The notes under the pieces were generated by a model that was not told where the DNA came from, ran no database searches, and saw only the letters and a program-made list of their open reading frames with translations. From assembly GCA_050480245.1 (NCBI GenBank), contig JBCNEQ010000003.1: a stretch of DNA of 64,000 nt. The stretch is one strand, 5' to 3'. This document shows positions 16,658 to 26,249 of the stretch, piece by piece. Position numbers and translations under genes: made by a program. Source of the stretch: Anoxybacillus sp050480245. GTDB lineage: Bacteria; Bacillota; Bacilli; Bacillales; Anoxybacillaceae. The stretch's first letter is position 1, and each line of letters opens with the position of its first letter.

Positions 16658-17359
16658 ATGAAGGCGTTACGATTAAAACTATTTCAAGAAACAGCGTGCT
16701 ATAAAAAGCCGTTTGCTTCCAAAGTGGCGGAAACGTATCCCCTTCCGCCATATTCAACCGTAAAAGGAATGATTCATGCTTTGCTTGATGCTAATCAGTT
16801 TATCCCGATGCGCTTGAGTGTACAGGGAACGTATGAAGCAAAGCTGCTTGATTATCAACGATATTATTTTTTCAAAAAGAAAGAACTATCAAGTTTTCCA
16901 CTTGTTCTAGATGGGCTAGCGCGAGTTGAATTTTCTTACGATAAAAATGAAATCACGACAATGCCAATGTACACGCACTTGTTGCATAACGTCCATTTAT
17001 TAATCCATGTCGAAGCAGAGCAGCACATATTAGAACAAATCATTCATGCTATTGAGCATAATACAACTCATTACAGCCTCGGGCGTTGGGAAGATTTAGT
17101 TCGGATTGATGAATATAAACTCGTGGACGTTCAAGAGTTTGAAGAAGAGAAAACTGTACAATGGAACGCTTATATTCCTAGCCATCTTCTTGATCGAGAG
17201 ACAAAAAGTATCCCTTATCAACTCAACTGGAAATATGAAATTGTTAATGGGATTCGGCAGTGGGAAAAAATTAATGTTGGTTATGTACAAAGAGGGATTG
17301 AGGCGCCAGAAGGAGTATGGATTGATGAAGACGGGGAACTAGTTTTTTATCATCTGTAG
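16658..17359 (+). CDS. cas5: type I-B Cas5
   Basis: This 233-residue Cas5 subunit caps the 5' tag of the crRNA in Cascade. The N-terminal strand MKALRLKLFQETACYKKP and PLPPYSTVKGMIHALL match the Cas5 signature, in which the YSTVKGM helix follows the first beta strand. It starts 2 bases after the cas7 stop and is followed by cas3 after 8 bases. Confidence 0.9.
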   Translation: MKALRLKLFQETACYKKPFASKVAETYPLPPYSTVKGMIHALLDANQFIPMRLSVQGTYEAKLLDYQRYYFFKKKELSSFPLVLDGLARVEFSYDKNEITTMPMYTHLLHNVHLLIHVEAEQHILEQIIHAIEHNTTHYSLGRWEDLVRIDEYKLVDVQEFEEEKTVQWNAYIPSHLLDRETKSIPYQLNWKYEIVNGIRQWEKINVGYVQRGIEAPEGVWIDEDGELVFYHL

Positions 17360-17367
17360 GAGGGGCA

Positions 17368-19548
17368 ATGATGGTTTTTTATGCAAAATCGGAGGGAAGA
17401 GAGACGATTCGTGAACATACGGATCGTCTCCTTTATAATTTACATTTGCTAAAAGACGCTTACGGTCACAAATTTATGTTGATGGATGAGAGGATGTGGA
17501 AGCTGTTAGAAATTGCTGTGCAGTATCATGATGTCGGCAAAGCGAATACGGTGTTTCAAAATAAAATCCGACAGGCAATTCGTGAATCTGTATTAGAAAC
17601 GGATATGGAAGCAAATGTACCTCACAATTATTTATCAGTAGGATGTATCCCGCTGAAACAACTAGACCTCACGAAAGAAGAAGAGCGACTACTCATTCAC
17701 GCGGTTGGTTATCATCATGAGCGTGACCAGCATCCGGACAAGGAAATGATTCGTCATGTTTTAGAGAACGATATAAAACAACAGTTACCGGAACTAATTG
17801 AACATATGGGTTTACCTATGACAGAAAAATTCTCATATCGATTCGTCGATCGATTGTTAAAAAGATATACATATCATGACGGAGAAGAATTTTGGAAATA
17901 TGTCATGATAAAAGGATTGTTGCATCGTTTAGACCATGCAGCGTCTGCGCATATTGATGTTGAAAGCGATGTGGAAAAATCGATCTATACAAATGTCAAT
18001 GAATATATGCAAAAACAAGGATTTCATAAAAACGATTTGCAACAATTTGCTGAACAGCATAGCGATAAGCATGTGATCGCGATTGCCCAAACAGGAATGG
18101 GGAAAACGGAAGCGGCATTGTTATGGATTCAAGATGATAAAGCATTTTTCACATTACCGCTTCGGGTAAGTATAAATGCGATTTATGATCGAATAAAAGA
18201 GAAAATGGGGTATGATGCCGTTGGATTGCTTCACTCAACAAGTGTGCATTATTTAGTAGACAAAGAGGAAAATTGGGAAGAATTAAAGCAACAGTCTGAG
18301 CATTATGCAAAGAAGCTATTGCTTACAACAATAGACCAAATTTTAAAGTTTCCATTTTACTATAAAGGTTTTGAAAAAGAGTTATCAGCGATGGCAAATG
18401 CGAAAGTAGTTATTGATGAAATACAAGCATATGAACCACGCATTGCAGCGATGTTGATTAAATCGCTCGAAATGATTCATCGTGTAGGCGGAAAATTTAT
18501 GATTATGACTGCCACACTTCCAACTTTATATTTAGAAGAGCTAAAACAGCGAAACGTGATTAACGACGACCAGATTGCGATCGAGGAGTTCATTGACACA
18601 AGTGTCCACCGTCATCGAATTTCCCTACGTTCTGAGGGGATAGAAGAAGTGATTGGAGAAATGTTAAACTTGGGCGAAACATCACAAGTGCTTGTCATCG
18701 TCAATACTGTTCGTCAGGCAATGAGTCTTTATGATAAATTTTTAGATTGTGACACACAAGTCCCTATCTACTTACTTCATTCACAGTTTACACAAGAAGA
18801 TCGTCAGCTATTGGAAAAACACATTAAACAATTTAATGAAAAGAATGAACGAGGAATTTGGATTACAACGCAACTCGTCGAGGCAAGTATTGACATTGAT
18901 TTTGATTATTTGTTTACAGAGATGTCAACGTTAGATAGCTTATTTCAACGTTTCGGCCGTTGTTACCGTAAAAGAGCACTAGACCATGACAATTGCAATA
19001 TTCATATTTTCACCGAAAATATTTCTGGTATTCCGCGAGTATATAACGAACATCTTGTAAATGAGAGCATTCGGCTGTTAAAGCCATACGATCACCAAAT
19101 TGTTGACGAACGTGCCAAGGTAGAAATGGTAAAGCAACTATATGATCGAGAAAGATTAAAAGGAACATCATTTTTGAAAGAGTTTGAAGATGCCTTATAC
19201 ATGTTCGACAATCTTGATCCATATGGAATGGATAAACGAGAAGCACAACAAAAGCTACGTGATATTCAAAACATCCAGATCATTACGCGGCAAATGTATG
19301 ATCAGATTGAGCATCTATTCGAGAGATATAAAAAAGAAAAAGAATGGAAAAAACGCTTGGAATTACGGATGGAAATTGAAAAGAAAACGGTTAGCGTTCA
19401 GCGATATGTAGCAGAAAAATATGTGTCGGAGCGTTTGCCAAAGCCATTTGATCATATATATATTGCCGAAGTTGAATACGACTTTAATCGAGAACGGTTG
19501 AAAGGGAAGGGGATTTTATTGGACAAACCTTCATCCAATCAACATTAA
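17368..19548 (+). CDS. cas3: CRISPR effector nuclease-helicase Cas3
   Basis: This 726-residue protein fuses an N-terminal HD nuclease to an SF2 helicase; it unwinds and degrades DNA marked by Cascade. The HD residues are visible at H17, HD at 54-55, H88-like VPHN and the GYHHERD region. Helicase motifs are AQTGMGKTEA (240-249), IDEIQAYEP (D350), MTATLP, VEASIDIDFD and QRFGRCYRKR. All key residues seem intact, so interference is probably functional. GGAGGGG precedes ATG 17368; ATG 17371 is an alternative. Confidence 0.95.
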   Translation: MMVFYAKSEGRETIREHTDRLLYNLHLLKDAYGHKFMLMDERMWKLLEIAVQYHDVGKANTVFQNKIRQAIRESVLETDMEANVPHNYLSVGCIPLKQLDLTKEEERLLIHAVGYHHERDQHPDKEMIRHVLENDIKQQLPELIEHMGLPMTEKFSYRFVDRLLKRYTYHDGEEFWKYVMIKGLLHRLDHAASAHIDVESDVEKSIYTNVNEYMQKQGFHKNDLQQFAEQHSDKHVIAIAQTGMGKTEAALLWIQDDKAFFTLPLRVSINAIYDRIKEKMGYDAVGLLHSTSVHYLVDKEENWEELKQQSEHYAKKLLLTTIDQILKFPFYYKGFEKELSAMANAKVVIDEIQAYEPRIAAMLIKSLEMIHRVGGKFMIMTATLPTLYLEELKQRNVINDDQIAIEEFIDTSVHRHRISLRSEGIEEVIGEMLNLGETSQVLVIVNTVRQAMSLYDKFLDCDTQVPIYLLHSQFTQEDRQLLEKHIKQFNEKNERGIWITTQLVEASIDIDFDYLFTEMSTLDSLFQRFGRCYRKRALDHDNCNIHIFTENISGIPRVYNEHLVNESIRLLKPYDHQIVDERAKVEMVKQLYDRERLKGTSFLKEFEDALYMFDNLDPYGMDKREAQQKLRDIQNIQIITRQMYDQIEHLFERYKKEKEWKKRLELRMEIEKKTVSVQRYVAEKYVSERLPKPFDHIYIAEVEYDFNRERLKGKGILLDKPSSNQH

Positions 19549-19562
19549 GAAGGTGCTTATTC

Positions 19563-20060
19563 ATGGTTAGCGGTGTGCAAATGCAGTATTACAAAGTGTG
19601 CAAGCGAAAATTATGGTTGTTTTCAAAAGGAATTGCGATGGAAAATGAACATGAGCGGGTTATAGAAGGGAAGATTTTACACGAACGAGCTTATCCACGT
19701 TTGGAAGATAGGGAAATTTTAGTAGATGATGCATTTAAGTTAGATGCTTTGGATGGAGAGTACATTCGTGAAATTAAACTTTCAAGTAAAATGTCAGAGG
19801 CAGATCGGTTTCAAATGCTGTATTACCTATATGGGTTGAAGAAGCGAGGCGTTCAGAAGAAGGGGTTAATTAGCTATACGAAAGAGCGGAAAACGGAAGA
19901 AATAGAACTAACGGAAAAAGATGAGGTAGCAATTGAAAAGGCGATAAAGGAAATTTATGCAATCGTTCACTCCGCTTCTCCACCGAAGCTAAAAAAACTG
20001 CCTTATTGTACAAAATGCGCGTATTATGAGTTTTGTTTTGCGCTGGAAGGTGATGATTAA
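19563..20060 (+). CDS. cas4: CRISPR adaptation exonuclease Cas4
   Basis: This 165-residue Cas4 is a RecB-like exonuclease with an Fe-S cluster that helps select PAM-proximal spacer ends. The single N-terminal cysteine (C13 in YYKVCKRKLW) and three C-terminal cysteines (YCTKCAYYEFC) make the cluster, and the nuclease motif is REIKLSSKM. It overlaps the cas1 start by one base. It is intact, unlike the adjacent cas1. Confidence 0.93.
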   Translation: MVSGVQMQYYKVCKRKLWLFSKGIAMENEHERVIEGKILHERAYPRLEDREILVDDAFKLDALDGEYIREIKLSSKMSEADRFQMLYYLYGLKKRGVQKKGLISYTKERKTEEIELTEKDEVAIEKAIKEIYAIVHSASPPKLKKLPYCTKCAYYEFCFALEGDD

Positions 20061-21044
20061 TGTTAAGGGATCACTACATTTTTTCTAACGGTAGGCTAAA
20101 AAGAAAAGACAATACGCTATACTTTTTTGATGAAGAAGAAAATAAAAAAAGTCTTCCTGTTCATCAAACGGACAATTTATATGTATTTGGAGAAATAGAT
20201 TTAAACTCATCGCTATTAAATTTATTGAGCCAGCACGATGTTCATCTTCATGTATTTAATTATTATGGCTTTTATGCAGGAACGTTTTGTCCGCGGAATA
20301 AAAAAGTTTCAGGATTTACAGTAGTGCGACAAAGCGCCCATTATCTTGACTTGGAAAAAACGGTTATACATGGCAAAGGCATTTTTGCAAAGCGCGGTTC
20401 ACCATATGTTACGGAATATTCGCCGGTATAAAGAAAAAACAGAACAATATGTGCAAGCTATCGAAGAGGAAGCAAAAAAGATGGATAGTGCCACGACAGT
20501 TCAAGAACTAATGGGAATCGAAGGGCGCATTCGTCAACATTATTATCAGTCATTTAATGCGATTTTGAGGCAAGATTTTATCTTTGAAAAACGAACGAAA
20601 CAACCGCCGCAGGATCCGCTAAATGCGCTTATTTCGTTTGGAAATTCACTTTGTTATACGGCCGTTTTGTCGGAAATTTATAAAACACAATTAGACCCGA
20701 CGATTAGTTTTTTACATGAGCCGTCAACGAAAAGGTTTTCTTTATGTCTAGATTTATCCGAGATTTTCAAGCCATTGATTGTCGACGTAGTGATTATTTC
20801 TTGCATTAACAACCGCATTATTACTCAGAAGCATTTTGACTTTTTAGATGGGATGGTCTTGCTAAATGAAGAAGGCAAAAAGCGTTTTATTAAAGAGTGG
20901 GATGAGAAGCTATCAACAACCGTACAACATCGAAGACTGAAGCGAAAAGTAAGCTATCGGTATTTTATTCGTCTGGAATGCTATAAGCTGATTAAGCATT
21001 TCATTGGCGATGAACCTTATAAACCGTTGAAGGCATGGTGGTAA
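20060..21044 (+). pseudogene. cas1: cas1, split by a one-base frameshift in an A6 run
   Basis: Frame one (20060-20431) gives a Cas1 N-terminal beta domain up to RQSAHYLDLEK, then reads nonsense to a stop. The +1 frame (open from 20346 to 21044) continues the family pattern (KRLYMAKAFLQSAVHHMLRNIRRY) and holds the catalytic Glu in GIEGRIRQ plus the His and Asp in FLHEPSTKRFSLCLDLSE. The break falls at six A residues (20355-20360); five would restore one reading frame of about 327 residues. It may be a true mutation, a sequencing error or recoding. Cas1 is the spacer integrase. Confidence 0.88.
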
Positions 21045-21045
21045 T

Positions 21046-21309
21046 ATGTTTGTAATTATTACGTACGATGTTGGAGAAAAACGCGTGAATAAAGTATGCA
21101 AAAAATTAAGGGAATACTTAACATGGACGCAAAACTCTGTGTTCGAGGGGGAAATCACAAAAAGTTTGTTGATGAAATGTTTAAATGAAATTGATCAAAT
21201 CATTGATGAAGATGAGGATTCCATCTATATTTACGAGGTGGCTAATCCGAAGAACATCAAAAAGCAAGTGTTTGGACAAGAAAAAAACTTTGATGAATTG
21301 TTTCTTTAA
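21046..21309 (+). CDS. cas2: CRISPR adaptation protein Cas2
   Basis: This 87-residue protein has a ferredoxin fold; it is the dimer core of the Cas1-Cas2 integrase. MFVIITYDVGEKR carries the conserved aspartate at residue 8, and TWTQNSVFEGEIT is the usual mid-domain motif. It starts two bases after the cas1 stop. It is the last cas gene before the leader. Confidence 0.93.
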   Translation: MFVIITYDVGEKRVNKVCKKLREYLTWTQNSVFEGEITKSLLMKCLNEIDQIIDEDEDSIYIYEVANPKNIKKQVFGQEKNFDELFL

Positions 21310-21497
21310 CATTTGCAGTGAACCTAGACTTTTAAAAAATGGGTCAAAACGCTTGATATATCAATGAAAAATGCGGTATTTTTAAAGAAGAAGAAAAACA
21401 CAACCGGCACTTTACTGCAAAACGCAGAAGATTGTCATATCAACGCTTTCCAAAAATCGTTGATATGACAGCACTTTTTGCTTTTGGATTTTAGGGG
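21310..21497 (+). promoter_or_regulatory. CRISPR leader with a 13-bp inverted repeat
   Basis: This 188-base AT-rich, gene-free stretch between cas2 and the first repeat is the leader of the large array. It carries a perfect inverted repeat (TGTCATATCAACG at 21433-21445, CGTTGATATGACA at 21458-21470) with a 12-base loop, 27 bases from the first repeat. A palindrome TTGATATATCAA lies near 21353. No clear consensus promoter was found. Confidence 0.7.
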
Positions 21498-24400
21498 GTT
21501 TTATTTGAACGTAGTGGGATGTAAAGGTATGTATTTGGAACAATCAAAATTATAAAATTGCTGTTTTATTTGAACGTAGTGGGATGTAAAGTCCGTTTTG
21601 GAAGGAAGGTTTTTTATTAAAAGAAGGTGTTTTATTTGAACGTAGTGGGATGTAAAGCCGAATTAGGCGAAAAATTCGGGGCATAGGGGGAGCGCGAGTT
21701 TTATTTGAACGTAGTGGGATGTAAAGTTGAATTCTGTTGCTTCAAAAATTAAATTCTGGATGGGCGTTTTATTTGAACGTAGTGGGATGTAAAGCGGTGA
21801 TGGGATGGTATGGGAGTACGAAGGAAAACGGTTTTATTTGAACGTAGTGGGATGTAAAGAAAATACCGTATGTATTTAGGGGGAGATAAGATGCGTTTTA
21901 TTTGAACGTAGTGGGATGTAAAGCATCCTGTATTCAACGCGATGGTTTTGATCGGTTCTGTTTTATTTGAACGTAGTGGGATGTAAAGTCGGGCGATTCA
22001 CACATGGAACGTGGATTACACTTGTGCGTTTTATTTGAACGTAGTGGGATGTAAAGGCGACAGGGAGCGCAGCGCCAAGCTGGTCTAACATTCGTTTTAT
22101 TTGAACGTAGTGGGATGTAAAGAAAGTACAATCGCAACAAAAACCGTCTGACGGGAAACTGTTTTATTTGAACGTAGTGGGATGTAAAGTTTTACCAGAT
22201 GGTTTTAGTATACAAAAACTGCATACCGGTTTTATTTGAACGTAGTGGGATGTAAAGTTTCTAAACTGTATAATGAAACATCGGTACAGATAACATGTTT
22301 TATTTGAACGTAGTGGGATGTAAAGTCTCTTGTGATCGTCCCAGATGTTCGGCGATCTCTTTTGGTTTTATTTGAACGTAGTGGGATGTAAAGAAGGAAA
22401 GGAAGGAACGGAAGGATTGGGCGATGATCGGTTTTATTTGAACGTAGTGGGATGTAAAGTAAACAAAAGTAGCATAGGGTTTGCCGTCAACATAGTTTTA
22501 TTTGAACGTAGTGGGATGTAAAGCAAAAAGAAATGGGGGGAGGAGAAAGAAACGTACGATGGTTTTATTTGAACGTAGTGGGATGTAAAGCAGGAACAAC
22601 TGGAGGCGCAGGAACTGGGAGCTTTAATAGTTTTATTTGAACGTAGTGGGATGTAAAGATTGAAGCGTTTGAAAAAGGTGGATTTGATGTTCCGTTTTAT
22701 TTGAACGTAGTGGGATGTAAAGGTATCATACGAAGCAACGAAAATTAATGATATTCACGCGTTTTATTTGAACGTAGTGGGATGTAAAGTCACCTAAACA
22801 CGTAGAGCGTGTGACATGGAATGCAGGTTTTATTTGAACGTAGTGGGATGTAAAGCTGATTTCCATATCCGTGCTGAGCGCAAGAATTGATGGTTTTATT
22901 TGAACGTAGTGGGATGTAAAGATATTTTCGTTGAGACGTTTCAAAATTTAGCCGACATCAGTTTTATTTGAACGTAGTGGGATGTAAAGAGAATAAATGT
23001 AAAACCAATTCCAAAACTGATTATGTTTTATTTGAACGTAGTGGGATGTAAAGGTCTATTGCGGAAAACTTCGCTGGGGGAAAAACTCAAAGTTTTATTT
23101 GAACGTAGTGGGATGTAAAGGTGCCAGATCGTTTAATGCAGGCAGTTGAGGTATTAAAGTTTTATTTGAACGTAGTGGGATGTAAAGTTGGATAATTATG
23201 AGCGTGGAATGGGAACTCGGAAGTTTTATTTGAACGTAGTGGGATGTAAAGCAGTGAACGATGGTAATGAGCGATTGTTTACGATGGCGCGTTTTATTTG
23301 AACGTAGTGGGATGTAAAGCTGGATCAGCGAGAATTTGCAAGCACACTGAATAGGTTTTATTTGAACGTAGTGGGATGTAAAGTCGATAAGGTAACAACA
23401 TCGACGGGCTTCCCTTTTCTCAGTTTTATTTGAACGTAGTGGGATGTAAAGAATGGAAGGTCATCGTCACTAATTTCAATCACTTCACCGTTTTATTTGA
23501 ACGTAGTGGGATGTAAAGAAGGTACGCGATACACATAACGTGTACGATCGTGTTTCGTTTTATTTGAACGTAGTGGGATGTAAAGTTAAAATCGTTGCCG
23601 GTTCAACTGCTGAAAAAATCATGAGTTTTATTTGAACGTAGTGGGATGTAAAGATGCTTCAAAATCAATATACATTTGACCGCTTTCATCAAGTTTTATT
23701 TGAACGTAGTGGGATGTAAAGTTATTATTATACTTTCCTTACAAGTACATTATAAACCTGCGTTTTATTTGAACGTAGTGGGATGTAAAGTCGATGGTAA
23801 AGATCAAATCAAGAAAGTTTACGTCAGTTTTATTTGAACGTAGTGGGATGTAAAGTTGCAATCAATTCTTTAATCTCTGGCGAAAGTTCAAGTTTTATTT
23901 GAACGTAGTGGGATGTAAAGCAGGGCGTATATCTGGGAAGACTGTTCATCTCAAGTTTAGTTTTATTTGAACGTAGTGGGATGTAAAGAAGGTACGCGAT
24001 ACACATAACGTGTACGATCGTGTTTCGTTTTATTTGAACGTAGTGGGATGTAAAGAATAAAAAATATATATATAGTGAAGATGAATTTGAGTTTTATTTG
24101 AACGTAGTGGGATGTAAAGCTAGCGGAAATGTTCGAAGGCATTGACCGCGTATTGAAGTTTTATTTGAACGTAGTGGGATGTAAAGTCGATGGTAAAGAT
24201 CAAATCAAGAAAGTTTACGTCAGTTTTATTTGAACGTAGTGGGATGTAAAGTTAGGTTGTCCCGGAGGTTGTGAAGGAGGATGAATGGCGTTTTATTTGA
24301 ACGTAGTGGGATGTAAAGCCATTCCCTCCGAATAATATACTAGAATGTCCCGGCTGGTTTTATTTGAACGTAGTGGGATGTAAAGAAAGAAAAAGAAGAC

Positions 24401-25120
24401 AAACGCAGCGAGGGACACAATGTGTTTTATTTGAACGTAGTGGGATGTAAAGTCTGTAATACGTTAGCATATTGCTAATATGTGTTTTGTTTTATTTGAA
24501 CGTAGTGGGATGTAAAGTTGACATATGCATAGTCTGAGCGTATAGCTTCGCCTGTTTTATTTGAACGTAGTGGGATGTAAAGAAAGCGGAGAAGTTTGCT
24601 TTGTGCCAGGAAATTAAACAAGTTTTATTTGAACGTAGTGGGATGTAAAGAAACTCAACAAAGGACGATCTTTTACAGCAACCATCAAGTTTTATTTGAA
24701 CGTAGTGGGATGTAAAGACAAATGTGTAGTCGCTTGGGTTGACGGTTGTTCCGTTTTATTTGAACGTAGTGGGATGTAAAGATTGACAAGAGAAAATGCA
24801 ATACATCCGCGCCTTCTTCAGTTTTATTTGAACGTAGTGGGATGTAAAGGTGGAACGAAATGACGCTTGGCGCCGGCAAGGAAGTCGTATGTTTTATTTG
24901 AACGTAGTGGGATGTAAAGATTGATTTTTGAAACATCACCGACAAGCCCCGTCGTCAGGTTTTATTTGAACGTAGTGGGATGTAAAGGTTTTAAAAATGT
25001 AACGGCCGTGCAGGACATTTTTGAGAGTTATCTGAACGTAGTGGGATGTAAAGACGCTTGGACGCGCACCGATGATCGTGAGTTCTTCTTCGAGTTATCT
25101 GAACGTAGTGGGATGTAAAA
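21498..25120 (+). CRISPR. large type I-B CRISPR array, 55 repeats and 54 spacers
   Basis: The 29-base repeat begins GTTTTATTTGAACG and ends GGGATGTAAAG; the first copy is at 21498-21526. I counted 55 copies at a spacing of 64-70 bases, giving spacers of 35-41 bases. Copies 1-53 appear identical. Copies 54 (25025-25053) and 55 (25092-25120) share changes at repeat positions 2, 3 and 8, and copy 55 also changes its last base, marking the old, leader-distal end. Spacers 23519-23556 and 23989-24026 are identical, as are 23791-23826 and 24187-24222. Transcription from the cas2-side leader is expected. Confidence 0.98.
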
Positions 25121-25204
25121 GACATTATGAAAAAGCGTTTCAGTCAAAGTTTGAAAACATCGTTGCTCAAGCGGACAGGATGATGGCGCCATCGGAGAAG
25201 TTTC

Positions 25205-25330
25205 GTGAAGGGGAGCAGCCATCCATTGCTTGTCCTTTTCAATCACTTTTTGTTTTGGGCTGTAGTCATCATTTTTGTATATTATATTGAAAAACGCATA
25301 GGAAATAGACGGAAGCTTAGTAACGTATGA
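25205..25330 (+). CDS. possible 41-residue single-pass membrane protein
   Basis: A GTG at 25205 with GGAG seven bases upstream opens a 41-residue frame. It contains a hydrophobic stretch (LLVLFNHFLFWAVVIIFVYY) and a strongly basic tail (EKRIGNRRKL), so an inside-positive membrane anchor is predicted. The stop lies at the start of a terminator. It is between the array and sigK. I recognise no family, and overlapping frames are also open, so the call is tentative. Confidence 0.35.
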   Translation: MKGSSHPLLVLFNHFLFWAVVIIFVYYIEKRIGNRRKLSNV

Positions 25331-25363
25331 AAAGGTGTCCCGAGTGCGTGTGGGACACCTTTT
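25330..25363. terminator. bidirectional terminator between CRISPR region and sigK
   Basis: A perfect 12-bp stem (25330-25341 with 25352-25363) with a 10-base loop has A and T tracts that suit both directions. Confidence 0.85.
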
Positions 25364-25366
25364 TAA

Positions 25367-26083
25367 CTACGATCCTTTTTTCCCTTTCTCGTGTTTATAA
25401 CATTCGTGATATAACTTCATTAATGCGCGTTTTTCGATGCGGGAGACGTAGCTGCGAGAAATGCCGAGTTTTTTGGCGATCTCGCGCTGGGTGCGTTCAG
25501 GTTGCATATTTAATCCGAAGCGGCTAATGATGACTTCACGTTCGCGATCGTCAAGGACGTGTAAATGTTGGGCAATGCTTTCAAGTTCGTTACTTTTTTC
25601 AATCGTGTCAATAATGTCTTCATCTTCCGACTTTAATACATCTAACAAACTAATTTCGTTTCCGTCACGATCTTGCCCGATTGGATCGTAAAGGGAAACA
25701 TCTTTTTTTGTTTTTTTGAGCGAACGCAAGTGCATAAGTATTTCATTCTCGATACAACGGGCAGCATACGTGGCAAGCTTTGTTCCTTTTCCGGTTGAGT
25801 AGCTTTCGATCGCTTTAATTAACCCGATCGTGCCGATTGAAATTAAATCTTCTGGGTCTTCTCCGGTGTTTTCAAACTTTTTCACAATGTGCGCAACGAG
25901 ACGTAAATTATGCTCGATCAGCTTGTTTCGGGCGTATTCATCTCCATTAGCCATCTGTTTTAAATACATCGCTTCTTCATTTGCATCAAGCGGTTGCGGA
26001 AAGGCATTGTTTTTCACATAAGAAACTAAAAAGACAAGCTCTTTTATAAACAAAGCAAGTGCAGAGAAAATGGTGCCCATCAT
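25367..26083 (-). CDS. sigK: mother-cell sporulation sigma factor, pro-sigma K
   Basis: This 238-residue sigma-70 family factor acts in the late mother cell. The first 20 or so residues are a hydrophobic pro-sequence (FSALALFIKELVFLVSYV) removed by SpoIVFB. Region 2 (DLISIGTIGLIKAIESYSTGKGTKLATYAARCIENEI) and region 4 (TQREIAKKLGISRSYVSRIEKRAL) are complete. Unlike in B. subtilis, the gene is not split by a skin element. AGGTGAACG precedes the start on the minus strand. Confidence 0.96.
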   Translation of the reverse strand: MMGTIFSALALFIKELVFLVSYVKNNAFPQPLDANEEAMYLKQMANGDEYARNKLIEHNLRLVAHIVKKFENTGEDPEDLISIGTIGLIKAIESYSTGKGTKLATYAARCIENEILMHLRSLKKTKKDVSLYDPIGQDRDGNEISLLDVLKSEDEDIIDTIEKSNELESIAQHLHVLDDREREVIISRFGLNMQPERTQREIAKKLGISRSYVSRIEKRALMKLYHECYKHEKGKKGS

Positions 26084-26185
26084 CGTTCACCTCACAAGTG
26101 GTCATTTGTTGCTTATGTATGTATATGCGCTAGAAAACTTGTTCGTGTTTGGACACATCATTTTTCTTTTTTTCTTTTTGTCCCT

Positions 26186-26214
26186 TTGTTTTGTAAAAGA
26201 AAATGATGTATAAT
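26186..26214 (+). promoter_or_regulatory. sigma-A promoter for the potassium transporter
   Basis: TTGTTT (26186-26191), a 17-base spacer and a perfect TATAAT (26209-26214) lie about 35 bases before the start codon. Confidence 0.65.
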
Positions 26215-26249
26215 CGAAAATTGTAAAAATATACACGAAAGAAGGATGA

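Noticed and set aside
20355..20364. Programmed ribosomal frameshifting in cas1
   Set aside because: A +1 shift is required and the local codons (GAA AAA ACG) do not form a standard slippery site; kept only as a minor possibility beside mutation or sequencing error.
20346..21044. An independent gene starting at TTG 20346 for the Cas1 catalytic half
   Set aside because: No ribosome site precedes it and it lacks the N-terminal domain; a one-base frameshift in cas1 explains it better.
21749..24945. Minus-strand frames within the array encoding repeated FTSHYVQIK-like peptides
   Set aside because: They are translations of the CRISPR repeat and vary with spacer length; no ribosome sites or conserved proteins.
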